From Pedobacter polaris (lineage in GTDB: Bacteria; Bacteroidota; Bacteroidia; Sphingobacteriales; Sphingobacteriaceae), in NCBI RefSeq assembly GCF_005116505.1, contig NZ_SWBR01000005.1, positions 351,024-415,023 of the forward strand: DNA of 64,000 nucleotides, in the 5' to 3' direction. Every line of letters starts with the position of its first letter. Position 1 is the stretch's first letter. Below the pieces are notes generated by a model. The model saw nothing but the letters and a program-made list of their open reading frames with translations. It searched no databases and had not been told where the DNA came from. Below, one piece after another: positions 25,716-33,947 of this stretch. The translations under genes and the position numbers were made by a program.

Positions 25716-26297
25716 ATGAAGTTTATTTTAAGTTTTTTATTGTTATCGAGTTGTTTTGTAATTACCAATGCCCAGACTGAGCAGTCATTGCCAGTAGATG
25801 AGCAGGGCAAGTTAATTTATTATGAAGTTGTAAATGTAAAAACACCAGCTGATTCTCTAAAAATTAGAGTGTTAAACTACCTTAAAAAGCAAAATAAGGA
25901 TTTGAAATTCAAATCAACTCAGGGTGATACAGCTTTCATCGCCACTGGTAAAATGATCATTAATAAAACGTTATTGGTAATGTCTCACCCATCTGGAGAG
26001 GTTTTATATGATTTTCAGGCTGAAGTTAAAAATGGAAAATATCGTTTTTGGTTAACTAATTTCAGCTTTATTCCCTATCAACGCGACCGTTATGCCAATT
26101 TCGTGGCCAGCACAACGGTTGGTATTCCTTTAGAAAATAACCCTGGTAAGTTAAATGCCGGAGAATGGAAAGAGTATAAAGTTCAAACTGCAAAATATGC
26201 TAAAGATTTGGCAAGTAAGTTTAAGTTTTACATGTCTAGCAGAACACCAATAATTGCACTCACCACCGAAAAGAAAGTAGTTAAGAAAGAATGGTAA
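25716..26297 (+). CDS. DUF4468 domain protein, secreted
   Basis: A signal peptide (MKFILSFLLLSSCFVITNAQ) is followed by the DUF4468 opening LPVDEQGKLIYYEVVNV at residues 25-41, then a compact alpha/beta domain. The family is common in Bacteroidota, faces the periplasm, and has no assigned function. 193 residues. The gene stands alone after a terminator and converges on the YkuK-like gene. Confidence 0.8.
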   Translation: MKFILSFLLLSSCFVITNAQTEQSLPVDEQGKLIYYEVVNVKTPADSLKIRVLNYLKKQNKDLKFKSTQGDTAFIATGKMIINKTLLVMSHPSGEVLYDFQAEVKNGKYRFWLTNFSFIPYQRDRYANFVASTTVGIPLENNPGKLNAGEWKEYKVQTAKYAKDLASKFKFYMSSRTPIIALTTEKKVVKKEW

Positions 26298-26306
26298 TAG
26301 AGTTAA

Positions 26307-26351
26307 AAGTAATAAGTTGTACGTTTTAAGTCCAGTCTCTACTTATTACTT
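26307..26351. terminator. Inverted repeat between convergent genes
   Basis: An 11-bp perfect inverted repeat, AAGTAATAAGT (26307-26317) with ACTTATTACTT (26341-26351), around a 23-nt loop. It probably serves as a bidirectional transcription stop. Related text (TTTACTTATTACTTAAAAC) occurs in the 34 kb repeat region. Confidence 0.45.
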
Positions 26352-26372
26352 AAAAACCTATCACGTAAAACT

Positions 26373-26846
26373 TTAGTGTACCATCTTATCTGCACAGGTA
26401 GAACTTGCAAAAGCTTCTGGTTTTGCTTTAAAAATAAAGCCCATACTTAAAATATAGCCCATTGCTTCATTTAATGCTCTATTCGACTTAAACATCGGAT
26501 TGGTATTGATATCGGCGTGAACTTCCAAATCAACATCATAAATATCAAGTAAATCACATACTGAATAAGCAGTTTCAATTGACTTTTGAACTTCTACTAG
26601 CATTCTTTCTTTGATACCCATTTTCTGAGCTGTTTTGTCTTGAGCGATGTACATAAAACCTCCATGATGTTCTCGCAACAAAACAATTACAGTTGCAAAA
26701 TCAGTTATTGCACCTTTAACTTGTGAGTCGGTGCCTATGCAGACTTTTAATTTGTAGCCATTTTCTGTTTCACGGATAATCGCTTGTTCAACTTCTTCTA
26801 AGATTGACGATTGAATAATTTCGCCACTAAATTTCTTCCAGGTCAT
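26373..26846 (-). CDS. YkuK family (DUF458) ribonuclease H-like protein
   Basis: 157-residue protein of the DUF458/YkuK family, which has an RNase H-like fold. Visible landmarks are KVCIGTDSQVKG (residues 34-45, with the likely acidic metal ligand), FATVIVLLREHHGG, and the later LEVHADINTNPMFKSNR carrying the second acidic cluster. No nuclease activity is established for the family. It stands alone. The 227 bases upstream contain no gene. Confidence 0.82.
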   Translation of the reverse strand: MTWKKFSGEIIQSSILEEVEQAIIRETENGYKLKVCIGTDSQVKGAITDFATVIVLLREHHGGFMYIAQDKTAQKMGIKERMLVEVQKSIETAYSVCDLLDIYDVDLEVHADINTNPMFKSNRALNEAMGYILSMGFIFKAKPEAFASSTCADKMVH

Positions 26847-27035
26847 ACGTTATTGGTGTTAAGGTTAACAACCCGTAATCAGGTTTCCTAAAATTAAGTC
26901 GTTCGCATTATATAATAGTTAATTTAGTATTGTTTATTTGTCAACATTAAATTGGTTATCAACAAGATACGGTTAAAGTATGGTAGATGGAAAATGTAAA
27001 TGGGGAAATAGAATGTTAATCCTTATTCTTTGCTC

Positions 27036-27069
27036 TTTGTTCCTTAATCATTTTATATCTCTACCTTTG
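27036..27069 (+). promoter_or_regulatory. Promoter of the DEAD-box helicase (TTTG, 22 bases, TACCTTTG)
   Basis: TTTG at 27036-27039 and TACCTTTG at 27062-27069, 22 bases apart. The -7 box ends 4 bases (CACA) before the ATG, predicting a leaderless or nearly leaderless mRNA. Confidence 0.6.
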
Positions 27070-27073
27070 CACA

Positions 27074-28381
27074 ATGATACTTCAGCCAATACTCGATAAC
27101 TTAAAAATTACTGCCCTTAATCAAATGCAAGAGGCATCAATTTCGGCAACAAAAAAAGGAAACGATATATTGGTATTAGCACCAACAGGCTCTGGTAAAA
27201 CCTTGGCATTTTTACTTCCGGTTTTAAATAACTTAAATAAAGAGAGTAAAGGAGTTCAGTGCTTAATTTTAGTTCCATCTCGTGAGCTTGCCTTACAAAT
27301 TGAACAGGTTTTTAAGCAAATGGGGACTGGTTTTAAAGTAAATTGTTGTTATGGTGGTCATCCCATAAAAACTGAACGTAATAATTTAGAACAACCCCCT
27401 GCGGTATTAATTGGTACTCCTGGAAGGATCGCTTACCATTTACGCCATAAAAATTTCGACGAATCTTTCATTACTACTTTGGTATTGGATGAATTTGATA
27501 AAGCCCTAGAATTTGGTTTTACAGAAGATATGTCACATATCATTGGTACTTTGTATTCTTTAAAACAAAGGATTTTAACTTCCGCAACTGCGATGGATGA
27601 AATACCAGCTTTTACAGGGTTAAAAGATCACAAGGAAATCAATTTTTTACAGGATGAGCAAATTGCACCAGACTTAAAATTAAAAAAAGTACAAACCACA
27701 GCAGAAGACAAGTTGGATACTTTGTTTGAACTGATCTGTAAAAATGGAAGCAAAACAACTTTAATCTTCTGTAACCACAGAGAAACGGTAGATAGGATTA
27801 GTGACTTATTAATTGATAAGGATCTGGCGCATGATATTTTTCATGGTGGGATGGAGCAAGATGAACGTGAAAGAGCTTTGCTAAAGTTTAGAAATGGGAG
27901 TATTAAAATTCTAATTACAACAGATTTAGCGTCAAGAGGTTTAGATATTCCTGAAGTTGAGTATATTATTCATTACCAGTTACCCTACACAGAAGATGCA
28001 TTTTTGCACCGCAATGGCCGTACTGCAAGGATGAATGCAAAGGGTACAGCTTATTTAATTTTAGCAGACGATGAAAAATATCCTTTCTTAAAAGCTGATA
28101 TAGAAGTTGAAAAGTTAAAAGGGCCTTATAAATTACCCCAAGATAGTATTTGGCAAACTTTGTACATTAGCGCCGGCAAAAAAGACAAAGTTAATAAAAT
28201 AGATATTGTAGGTTTATTACTTAAAAAGGGTGGGCTGCAAAAAGAAGATGTTGGATTAATTGAAGTAAAAGATCAAGCATCCTACGTAGCTATTAAAAGG
28301 AAACTGGTACCACAAGTTTTACGGACACTAGCTAACGAAAGAGTAAAAAATAAAAAAGTAAAAATAGAACCAGCAATGTAA
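27074..28381 (+). CDS. DEAD-box-type RNA helicase with DEFD motif II
   Basis: ATP-dependent RNA helicase with 435 residues. Motif I is APTGSGKT (residues 36-43), Ia VPSRELALQ, Ib TPGR, III SAT (170-172) and VI HRNGRTAR. Motif II reads DEFD (139-142) instead of DEAD, and motif VI has HRNGRTAR instead of HRIGRTGR, so this is an unusual branch. The C-terminal 90 residues form a short, basic extension reminiscent of the DbpA-type RNA-binding domain, which suggests a role in ribosome assembly; that is an inference. Its ATG follows a promoter box by 4 bases. Confidence 0.88.
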   Translation: MILQPILDNLKITALNQMQEASISATKKGNDILVLAPTGSGKTLAFLLPVLNNLNKESKGVQCLILVPSRELALQIEQVFKQMGTGFKVNCCYGGHPIKTERNNLEQPPAVLIGTPGRIAYHLRHKNFDESFITTLVLDEFDKALEFGFTEDMSHIIGTLYSLKQRILTSATAMDEIPAFTGLKDHKEINFLQDEQIAPDLKLKKVQTTAEDKLDTLFELICKNGSKTTLIFCNHRETVDRISDLLIDKDLAHDIFHGGMEQDERERALLKFRNGSIKILITTDLASRGLDIPEVEYIIHYQLPYTEDAFLHRNGRTARMNAKGTAYLILADDEKYPFLKADIEVEKLKGPYKLPQDSIWQTLYISAGKKDKVNKIDIVGLLLKKGGLQKEDVGLIEVKDQASYVAIKRKLVPQVLRTLANERVKNKKVKIEPAM

Positions 28382-28459
28382 TCGAGCTGAAAGACCAAAG
28401 TAAAAAGACAAAAGCGAATGGCTTATCTAAATACTTTATACTGACTACTATATACTAAA

Positions 28460-28690
28460 ATGAGCAACAACGATATCATGAAAAAACTAAGGGTAGCATT
28501 ATCCTTAAACAGCGACCAGATTATTGAAATCTGTAATTTGGTAGGTTTTACAGTTACTAAAAGTGAATTAGGAGATATTTTTAGAAATGATGAGCATCCT
28601 AATTTTAAAAAATGTGGAGATCAAATCTTACGTAATTTTTTAAATGGTTTGGTAATCTACAAACGCGGGCCAAGAGAAGAGAAAAAATAA
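28460..28690 (+). CDS. DUF1456 (YehS-like) protein, single-repeat form
   Basis: 76 residues containing one copy of the DUF1456 helical repeat: NNDIMKKLRVALSLNSDQ near the N-terminus, then ELGDIFRNDEHPNFKKCG and the FLNGL helix. Enterobacterial YehS has two such repeats in about 156 residues, so this is a half-size form. The function is unknown. It lies 78 bases downstream of the helicase on the same strand and may be cotranscribed. Confidence 0.8.
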   Translation: MSNNDIMKKLRVALSLNSDQIIEICNLVGFTVTKSELGDIFRNDEHPNFKKCGDQILRNFLNGLVIYKRGPREEKK

Positions 28691-28720
28691 AGTCATTCAG
28701 ACGTGTACTGATTCACATCG

Positions 28721-28767
28721 GTAGTGACGAGAAATTTGTTTGTTGACAAAACAAATTTCATCGCTAC
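28721..28767. terminator. Long imperfect hairpin between convergent genes
   Basis: An inner perfect 11-bp stem (GAAATTTGTTT at 28731-28741 with 28749-28759) is continued outward, after a 2-base bulge, by a GTAGTGA/TCGCTAC stem. It lies between the DUF1456 gene and the receiver gene, so it probably ends transcription from both sides. Confidence 0.5.
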
Positions 28768-28791
28768 GCTCGCTATAAATTACGGGCACTA

Positions 28792-29178
28792 TTAATTAAT
28801 GTCGTACCTAGGTTCTTTTTTAGTGACTAATTTTTCAATCTTTTCTAAAAGTACATCCATTTTAAAAGGTTTAGACATAAAATCATCTGGAGCACATACC
28901 ATGTCTTGTACTTCTTTTAAATCATACAATCCCGACATCATTAAAATAGGGATTTTTTTAGTGTCATCATGAGATTTGATTTGGCTACAAATCACTCTCC
29001 CATCAATTTTTCCTAAAACTACATCCAATAAAATTAAATCTGGTTCAAATTCATTAATGCGTTCGAATATTAATTCAGCGTCATTCAAGGGCTCAACATC
29101 ATAACCACCAATTTCTAAAATCAGTTGAATGGTTTCTAACACTTCATCATCGTCATCTACTACAAGTATCTTCTTCAT
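28792..29178 (-). CDS. Stand-alone response-regulator receiver protein
   Basis: A CheY-like protein of 128 residues made of a receiver domain only. The phosphorylation set is complete: acidic cluster DDDD (residues 8-11), phospho-acceptor Asp52 (LLDVVLG), Ser82 (MMSGL) and Lys103 (SKPF). The usual GADDY segment reads APDDF. With no output domain it must act by protein contact, for example in a phosphorelay. No histidine kinase is nearby. A TATATTTG promoter box ends 5 bases before the ATG. Confidence 0.88.
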   Translation of the reverse strand: MKKILVVDDDDEVLETIQLILEIGGYDVEPLNDAELIFERINEFEPDLILLDVVLGKIDGRVICSQIKSHDDTKKIPILMMSGLYDLKEVQDMVCAPDDFMSKPFKMDVLLEKIEKLVTKKEPRYDIN

Positions 29179-29183
29179 AATGG

Positions 29184-29191
29184 CAAATATA
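29184..29191 (-). promoter_or_regulatory. -7 promoter element of the receiver gene
   Basis: TATATTTG on the minus strand, ending 5 bases before the ATG, predicts a very short leader. No -33 box is seen at the normal spacing. Confidence 0.45.
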
Positions 29192-29264
29192 TAAGATTGT
29201 AAGATTAAATATATAACAATGAAAAATCATTACAGTTTATAATAGTTTGAAACTTATTTTTTTA

Positions 29265-29272
29265 TATGTTTG
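29265..29272 (+). promoter_or_regulatory. -7 promoter element of the small membrane protein at 29277
   Basis: TATGTTTG ends 4 bases before the ATG at 29277. A TTTG at 29246-29249 is nearer than usual (15 bases). Confidence 0.4.
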
Positions 29273-29276
29273 AAAT

Positions 29277-29582
29277 ATGAGCAATGAAGATCAGCAACAA
29301 AAGAAAAATGAATTTATCATATGGATTTTAGGCATGGTCGGAATTCTTATTGTAATTATTAGTAGATCTAAAACAGGAGCTGCTGGATTTTTAAATGAAA
29401 GCTATTATGCTCCAATATTAATTTTTAGTATGCTTTTGCTTTGTACAAGCTTATTCATTAAGCTAAAAAGAGAAAGCAAAAAGAAAGGTTTTTCTGTAAT
29501 CTTACATACCAGAGAAATTATAAGAACAGTAGCTGGATTAGGAATTGCAATGTATTATTTACTAGAACAGAAAGGGTTTTAA
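29277..29582 (+). CDS. Hypothetical small membrane protein (101 aa)
   Basis: I do not recognise a family. After a polar N-terminus (MSNEDQQQKKNE) there are two clear hydrophobic helices (residues about 13-30 and 44-60), a basic loop (KLKRESKKKG), and a third, weaker segment near the C-terminus. It is followed after 16 bases by another small membrane gene of similar architecture, probably in one operon. Confidence 0.65.
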   Translation: MSNEDQQQKKNEFIIWILGMVGILIVIISRSKTGAAGFLNESYYAPILIFSMLLLCTSLFIKLKRESKKKGFSVILHTREIIRTVAGLGIAMYYLLEQKGF

Positions 29583-29598
29583 TAGCCTAACCCATATA

Positions 29599-29865
29599 AT
29601 GAACACACAAGCTATAACAAGAATTTCAGGGCTAATTTGCCTTTTTTTAGTAATTATAGGGCAGTTTTTTAAAACAGAAACACTATTTCTACAGCCTTAC
29701 ATTCCATATTTAATTATTCTAGGAATAATTCTTTTAAGCACCAGTTTATATCTGAAAACTAAAACTGAAGGGGTCAATCCAAATCTAAAAATAAGATTTA
29801 TATTACTTTTTATCGGAATAGTAATATCAGTTCTAGTGCTGATTTATTACTTGACAAAGAAATAA
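29599..29865 (+). CDS. Hypothetical small membrane protein (88 aa)
   Basis: No recognised family. Three hydrophobic segments are visible (about residues 9-24, 33-52 and 64-85) separated by short polar loops. The pattern LIILGIILLSTSLYLKTKTE resembles LIFSMLLLCTSLFIKLKRE in the gene just upstream, so the two may be distant duplicates. It probably shares a transcript with that gene and ends 19 bases before the palindrome of the GbsR-type regulator. Confidence 0.6.
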   Translation: MNTQAITRISGLICLFLVIIGQFFKTETLFLQPYIPYLIILGIILLSTSLYLKTKTEGVNPNLKIRFILLFIGIVISVLVLIYYLTKK

Positions 29866-29884
29866 GCAGAACTTAAATATAAAT

Positions 29885-29930
29885 AAACTTTCAATAATAT
29901 TTGAAAGTTTAAAAACATTTATTACATTTG
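29885..29930 (+). promoter_or_regulatory. Promoter and palindromic operator of the GbsR-type regulator
   Basis: A perfect palindrome AAACTTTCAA-N6-TTGAAAGTTT spans 29885-29910 and covers the -33 box TTTG (29900-29903). Nineteen bases later is TACATTTG (29923-29930), ideal spacing, ending 3 bases before the ATG. Binding at the palindrome would block RNA polymerase, so autorepression by the encoded regulator is likely. Confidence 0.7.
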
Positions 29931-29933
29931 ACT

Positions 29934-30437
29934 ATGAATTTCAATGAGGCTAAAAATAAATTTGTACAAACATGGGGCGCATTAGGCTCTCAGTGGGGTA
30001 TAAATAAAACTATGGCTCAAATTCATGCTTTTTTAATGGTTTCGTCAGAACCTATCTCTATGGAAGAGATTATGCAAGAACTACAGATTTCTAGGGGTAA
30101 TGCAAGTATGAACCTACGAGCCTTAATGGATTGGGGAATTGTATATAAAGAATTTAAACAGGGTGAACGTCGAGAATTTTTTACTGCAGAAAAGGACTTA
30201 GATGAGTTAGCAACTAAAATAGCCAGAGAAAGAAGTAAAAGAGAAATTAAACCAGCATTGAAAGTGCTAAAGGAAGTTTCATCAATTGACGATACAAGTT
30301 CAGTTGAAGCTAAACATTTTGTTGATCAGACTAAAAAACTATACGATTTTGTAGCAAAAGCAGATACAATGATTGATAAAGTAACAGAATACAAAGATAA
30401 TTGGCTTACAAAGTTGATTGTGAAAATGATGGGTTAA
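29934..30437 (+). CDS. GbsR/MarR-type transcriptional regulator
   Basis: 167-residue winged-helix DNA-binding protein. WGALGSQWGINKTMAQIHAFL (in two pieces, residues about 14-35) and PISMEEIMQELQISRGNASMNLR (about 40-62, recognition helix) match GbsR-type regulators. Elsewhere these control compatible-solute or cell-envelope genes. The ATG at 29934 is preferred to a TTG at 29928 because the -7 box TACATTTG covers the latter. The gene carries a perfect palindrome over its promoter, and a near-copy lies just downstream before the membrane-protein gene at 30491, so both it and its neighbours are plausible targets. Confidence 0.86.
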   Translation: MNFNEAKNKFVQTWGALGSQWGINKTMAQIHAFLMVSSEPISMEEIMQELQISRGNASMNLRALMDWGIVYKEFKQGERREFFTAEKDLDELATKIARERSKREIKPALKVLKEVSSIDDTSSVEAKHFVDQTKKLYDFVAKADTMIDKVTEYKDNWLTKLIVKMMG

Positions 30438-30450
30438 AAAAATTTAGAAT

Positions 30451-30476
30451 AAAATTTCAATATTTTCTGAAAGTTT
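30451..30476 (+). promoter_or_regulatory. Second copy of the GbsR-type palindrome
   Basis: AAAATTTCAA-N6-CTGAAAGTTT has the same half-sites and the same 6-base spacer as the palindrome at 29885-29910, with one change in each arm. It lies 14 bases after the regulator stop and 15 bases before the next start codon. Confidence 0.6.
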
Positions 30477-30490
30477 AATAATTAAGAGAA

Positions 30491-30844
30491 ATGAATTATA
30501 ATATTACAGCCTACGGCATCTTCATTACTATTATTGTATTCATAATTGTGGTTGTAGGTAAGCTATGCTATAGCAATGGAAATATATTTGTAGCAGAATT
30601 AATTCCTGATCATTTAGCGCTTTGCCAGCAAATTAATAAAATCCTTTTGGTAGGTTATTACTTGGTGAATATTGGTTATGCAACAATGACTTTGGCAGGT
30701 TGGGAAACCATTATTTCATTAAATCAATTGGTAGAAGTGATTGCTATTAAAGTTTCAATTATCATCTCTATCCTCTCTTTGCTACACTATTTAAACATTA
30801 TCATATTAACAACAAGCATTCAAAAATTAATCAAATCACATTAA
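30491..30844 (+). CDS. Small integral membrane protein, tandem paralogue A
   Basis: No named family recognised. 117 residues with about three hydrophobic helices. It aligns with the next protein around NKILLVGYYLVNIGYATMTL here versus NKLFETGFYLLNLGFALMIL there, and again in the last helix. The two are tandem paralogues with a shared G-aromatic-Y-L-x-N-x-G-aromatic-A motif. It lies 53 bases after the GbsR-type gene behind a palindrome, so it is probably under that regulator. Confidence 0.7.
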   Translation: MNYNITAYGIFITIIVFIIVVVGKLCYSNGNIFVAELIPDHLALCQQINKILLVGYYLVNIGYATMTLAGWETIISLNQLVEVIAIKVSIIISILSLLHYLNIIILTTSIQKLIKSH

Positions 30845-30854
30845 ACACTTAATC

Positions 30855-31247
30855 ATGGAAACTACAAAAATTTTAATCGGCTATGCAGTATATGTTCCAA
30901 TCGCTTTATTTTTAACTTTTTATGTTTCTAGAACACTATTTAGAAACAGTAAAGTGTATATGTTGGATATTTTTAAAGGTAGAGATGAAATTGCCAGTGC
31001 AACAAACAAATTATTTGAAACTGGCTTTTACTTGTTAAATCTAGGGTTTGCCTTGATGATTTTGAAAATCAATTTGTACAATAACAATTATCAGGATTTA
31101 ATCGAGGCTTTAAGCTATAAAATAGGAGGTTTTTCTATTTACTTAGGCTTAATGTTATTTATTAATCTTTATTTCTTTTTTAGAGGAAAAAGAAAAGCAA
31201 ATCAGTCTCCAAAGCCTACGCCATTCCCACCAACATTTACAGCCTAA
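30855..31247 (+). CDS. Small integral membrane protein, tandem paralogue B
   Basis: Paralogue of the protein at 30491, starting 10 bases after it. 130 residues with a first helix at 6-24, a middle helix containing GFYLLNLGFALMIL, a third near residues 88-108, and a Pro-rich C-terminal tail (SPKPTPFPPTF) that the partner lacks. The pair may form a heteromeric membrane complex, which is only an inference from tandem duplication and tight spacing. The TIGR01777 gene follows in the same direction. Confidence 0.7.
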   Translation: METTKILIGYAVYVPIALFLTFYVSRTLFRNSKVYMLDIFKGRDEIASATNKLFETGFYLLNLGFALMILKINLYNNNYQDLIEALSYKIGGFSIYLGLMLFINLYFFFRGKRKANQSPKPTPFPPTFTA

Positions 31248-31283
31248 CTAACTTATTTGCTTTTCAACTTAAAATATATATAT

Positions 31284-32171
31284 ATGTATAAGAAAATAGT
31301 TATAGCGGGCGGAACTGGTTTCATAGGTAAATATTTATCAAAGCAGTTTAGAAAACTCGGTTACCAGGTTTTTATTATTTCAAGGCAGGATAAAAATATC
31401 CAATGGGAAAATGAAAAAGAAATCCTTGGTGCGCTTGAGAATTCTGATATGCTAATAAACCTATCTGGTAAATCGGTTGATTGCCGTTACAATAAAAAAA
31501 ACAAAGAAGAGATTTTAAAATCAAGAACTGAAACTACAAAAACACTTGGTAAGGCCATTTTGAAGTGTAAGAACCCACCAGAACTTTGGATTAATTCAAG
31601 TACTGCTACAATATATAGGCACGCTACCGATAGAGCTATGACTGAAAGTACTGGGGAAATTGGAAGTGGATTTTCTGTAGATGTGGCAACAAATTGGGAA
31701 CAATCTTTTTTCGATTTTAGACTGCCAAATACCAGACAGGTTGCACTACGAATGGCAATTGTGTTAGGTAAGTATGGAGGAGTGATGAAGCCATTCACCA
31801 ATCTTGTACGCTTTGGTTTAGGAGGTAAACAGGGAAACGGAAATCAAATGTTTAGCTGGATACATATTGAAGATTTATTCCGTATAATATTGTTTTTACT
31901 AGAACGTAAGGATTTGGAAGGGGTTTTTAATTGTTCATCTCCTAATCCTGTGGATAATAAAACACTAATGAAATCATTTAGAGAATCAATGGGTGTAAAG
32001 GTTGGTTTGCCATCACCTACTTGGTTACTAAAAATTGGAGCTATTGTGATAAAAACAGAAACGGAATTGATCTTGAAAAGCAGGTGGGTTATTCCCGAAA
32101 AACTCATTCAAGTTGGTTACAGTTTTAAATATCCTACAATTGATATAGCTCTAGCCAACATTTTAAAATGA
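31284..32171 (+). CDS. TIGR01777 family NAD(P)-binding epimerase-like protein (YfcH-like)
   Basis: Extended short-chain dehydrogenase/epimerase of 295 residues. The nucleotide-binding motif is GGTGFIGKYL at residues 9-18. NSSTATIYRHA and the later FSWIHIEDLFRII are typical of TIGR01777 proteins, which often end in a DUF1731 region (here WVIPEKLIQVGYSFKYP). The true substrate of the family is unknown. The start at 31284 puts the Rossmann motif in its usual place; an ATG at 31257 adds only MLFNLKYIY. It is the last gene of the GbsR-associated operon. Confidence 0.85.
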   Translation: MYKKIVIAGGTGFIGKYLSKQFRKLGYQVFIISRQDKNIQWENEKEILGALENSDMLINLSGKSVDCRYNKKNKEEILKSRTETTKTLGKAILKCKNPPELWINSSTATIYRHATDRAMTESTGEIGSGFSVDVATNWEQSFFDFRLPNTRQVALRMAIVLGKYGGVMKPFTNLVRFGLGGKQGNGNQMFSWIHIEDLFRIILFLLERKDLEGVFNCSSPNPVDNKTLMKSFRESMGVKVGLPSPTWLLKIGAIVIKTETELILKSRWVIPEKLIQVGYSFKYPTIDIALANILK

Positions 32172-32204
32172 AAAGTTCAATAGTTGTCCTGAGACTTTAA
32201 ATAT

Positions 32205-32262
32205 TGTCATGCTGAGCTTGTTGAAGCACAATTAAGCGGTCTTCGACAAGCTCAGACTGACA
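32205..32262. repeat. Dispersed inverted repeat of the TGAGCTTGTCGAAG type
   Basis: Arms at 32205-32226 and 32241-32262 pair over 22 positions with two mismatches and one G:U, around a 14-nt loop. The text (CTGAGCTTGTTGAAG and CTTCGACAAGCTCAG) belongs to a hairpin repeat class that I recall as scattered between genes of many bacteria. It lies between two convergent genes and probably ends both transcripts. Confidence 0.7.
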
Positions 32263-32267
32263 TGCTA

Positions 32268-33947
32268 TTAAACTAGTTTTTTATATTTAATTCTATGCGG
32301 AGTAACATCTCCCAATCTTTTCTTGCGGTTTTCTTCATAATCTGAGTAATTACCTTCAAAGAAATAAACTTCAGAGTTACCCTCAAAAGCTAGTATATGC
32401 GTACAGATTCTATCTAAAAACCATCTATCGTGACTAATAACCACAGCACAACCACCAAAGTTTTCTAAAGCTTCCTCTAAAGCACGTAGCGTATTTACGT
32501 CGATATCATTCGTTGGCTCATCCAGCAATAAAACATTAGCGCCTTTTTTTAAGGTAATAGCTAAGTGAACCCTGTTTCTTTCTCCACCAGATAAAATACC
32601 AACCTTTTTCTGTTGGTCGCCACCATTGAAGTTAAATTTAGAAACATAAGCACGACCACTTACGGCTTTGTTACCCAGCTGAATATTATCTAAACCATCG
32701 GTGATGTTTTCGTAAACAGTTTTGTCTGCATCTAGATCATTGTGCATTTGGTCAACATAACCCAATGCAACGGTATCTCCAACTCTAAAAGTTCCTTTGT
32801 CTGGTGTTTCTTGCCCAGTAATTAAACGAAACAAAGTAGTTTTACCCGCACCATTGGGGCCGATAATTCCAACAATACCGGCAGGGGGTAAGGAGAAGTT
32901 TAAGTTTTCGAATAAAATTTTATCGCCATAAGCTTTAGTAACATCTGTAGCTTCGATAACAACATTACCTAAACGCGGACCAGCCGGAATAAATAATTCC
33001 AATTTGTCTTCGCGTTCTTTTCCATCTTCCGAAGCTAGTTTATCATAGTTTGCCAAACGAGCTTTAGATTTTGCGTGACGAGCTTTTGGTGCCATACGTA
33101 CCCATTCTAACTCACGCTCTAATGCTTTCTGGCGTTTACCTTCTGTTTTATCTTCTTGTGCTAAACGTTTTGCTTTTTGCTCTAACCAAGTAGAGTAATT
33201 TCCTTTCCAAGGAATACCTTCACCTCTATCTAATTCTAAAATCCAACCTGCAACGTTATCTAAGAAATACCTATCGTGGGTAACAGCGATAACCGTTCCT
33301 TTATAGTTCTGTAAAAATTGCTCTAACCAATCGATACTTTCAGCATCCAAGTGGTTGGTTGGCTCATCCAATAATAAAACATCAGGTTCTTGTAATAACA
33401 AACGGCACATGGCTACTCTTCTGCGTTCTCCTCCAGAAAGTACCCCAATTAAAGTTTCAGGCTCTGGACAGCGTAAAGCATCCATCGCTCTTTCTAATTT
33501 GGTGTCTAATTCCCAAGCATTAACAGCATCAATTTTATCTTGCAACTCACCTTGGCGAGCCATTAGTTTATCCATTTTATCAGCATCAGAATAGTTTTCT
33601 TCTAAGCCGAATGCTTCATTAACTTCTTCGTACTCTTTAAGGATGGCAGTAACTTCTGCAACACCTTCTTCTACTACCTCACGTACTGTTTTGGTTTCAT
33701 CTAAAATGGGCTCTTGTGCTAAATAACCAACGCTATAACCTGCATTAAAAACTACTTCACCCTGAAAAGATTTATCTAGCCCTGCAATAATTTTTAATAA
33801 AGATGATTTACCAGAACCGTTTAAACCAACTACGCCAATTTTAGCGCCGTAGAAGAATGATAAGTAAATATTTTTTAAAACCTGTTTTTGTGGTGGATAG
33901 ATTTTACTCACTCCAGCCATTGAAAAGATTATTTTTTCGTCTGACAT
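32268..33947 (-). CDS. ettA: ABC-F ATPase, energy-dependent translational throttle protein
   Basis: Ribosome-associated soluble ABC-F protein with two ATPase domains and no membrane segment. First domain: Walker A GLNGSGKSS (about residue 39), signature LSGGERRRV and Walker B LLLDEPTNHLD. Second: GPNGAGKTT, LSGGERNRV, LLLDEPTNDID. The linker has the EttA-type WVRMAPKARHAKSKARL. From the ATG at 33947 it has 559 residues, very near E. coli EttA; the frame is open to 34064, but that stretch is intergenic text and includes a near -7 box (CATCTTTG, 33965-33972). Confidence 0.93.
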   Translation of the reverse strand: MSDEKIIFSMAGVSKIYPPQKQVLKNIYLSFFYGAKIGVVGLNGSGKSSLLKIIAGLDKSFQGEVVFNAGYSVGYLAQEPILDETKTVREVVEEGVAEVTAILKEYEEVNEAFGLEENYSDADKMDKLMARQGELQDKIDAVNAWELDTKLERAMDALRCPEPETLIGVLSGGERRRVAMCRLLLQEPDVLLLDEPTNHLDAESIDWLEQFLQNYKGTVIAVTHDRYFLDNVAGWILELDRGEGIPWKGNYSTWLEQKAKRLAQEDKTEGKRQKALERELEWVRMAPKARHAKSKARLANYDKLASEDGKEREDKLELFIPAGPRLGNVVIEATDVTKAYGDKILFENLNFSLPPAGIVGIIGPNGAGKTTLFRLITGQETPDKGTFRVGDTVALGYVDQMHNDLDADKTVYENITDGLDNIQLGNKAVSGRAYVSKFNFNGGDQQKKVGILSGGERNRVHLAITLKKGANVLLLDEPTNDIDVNTLRALEEALENFGGCAVVISHDRWFLDRICTHILAFEGNSEVYFFEGNYSDYEENRKKRLGDVTPHRIKYKKLV

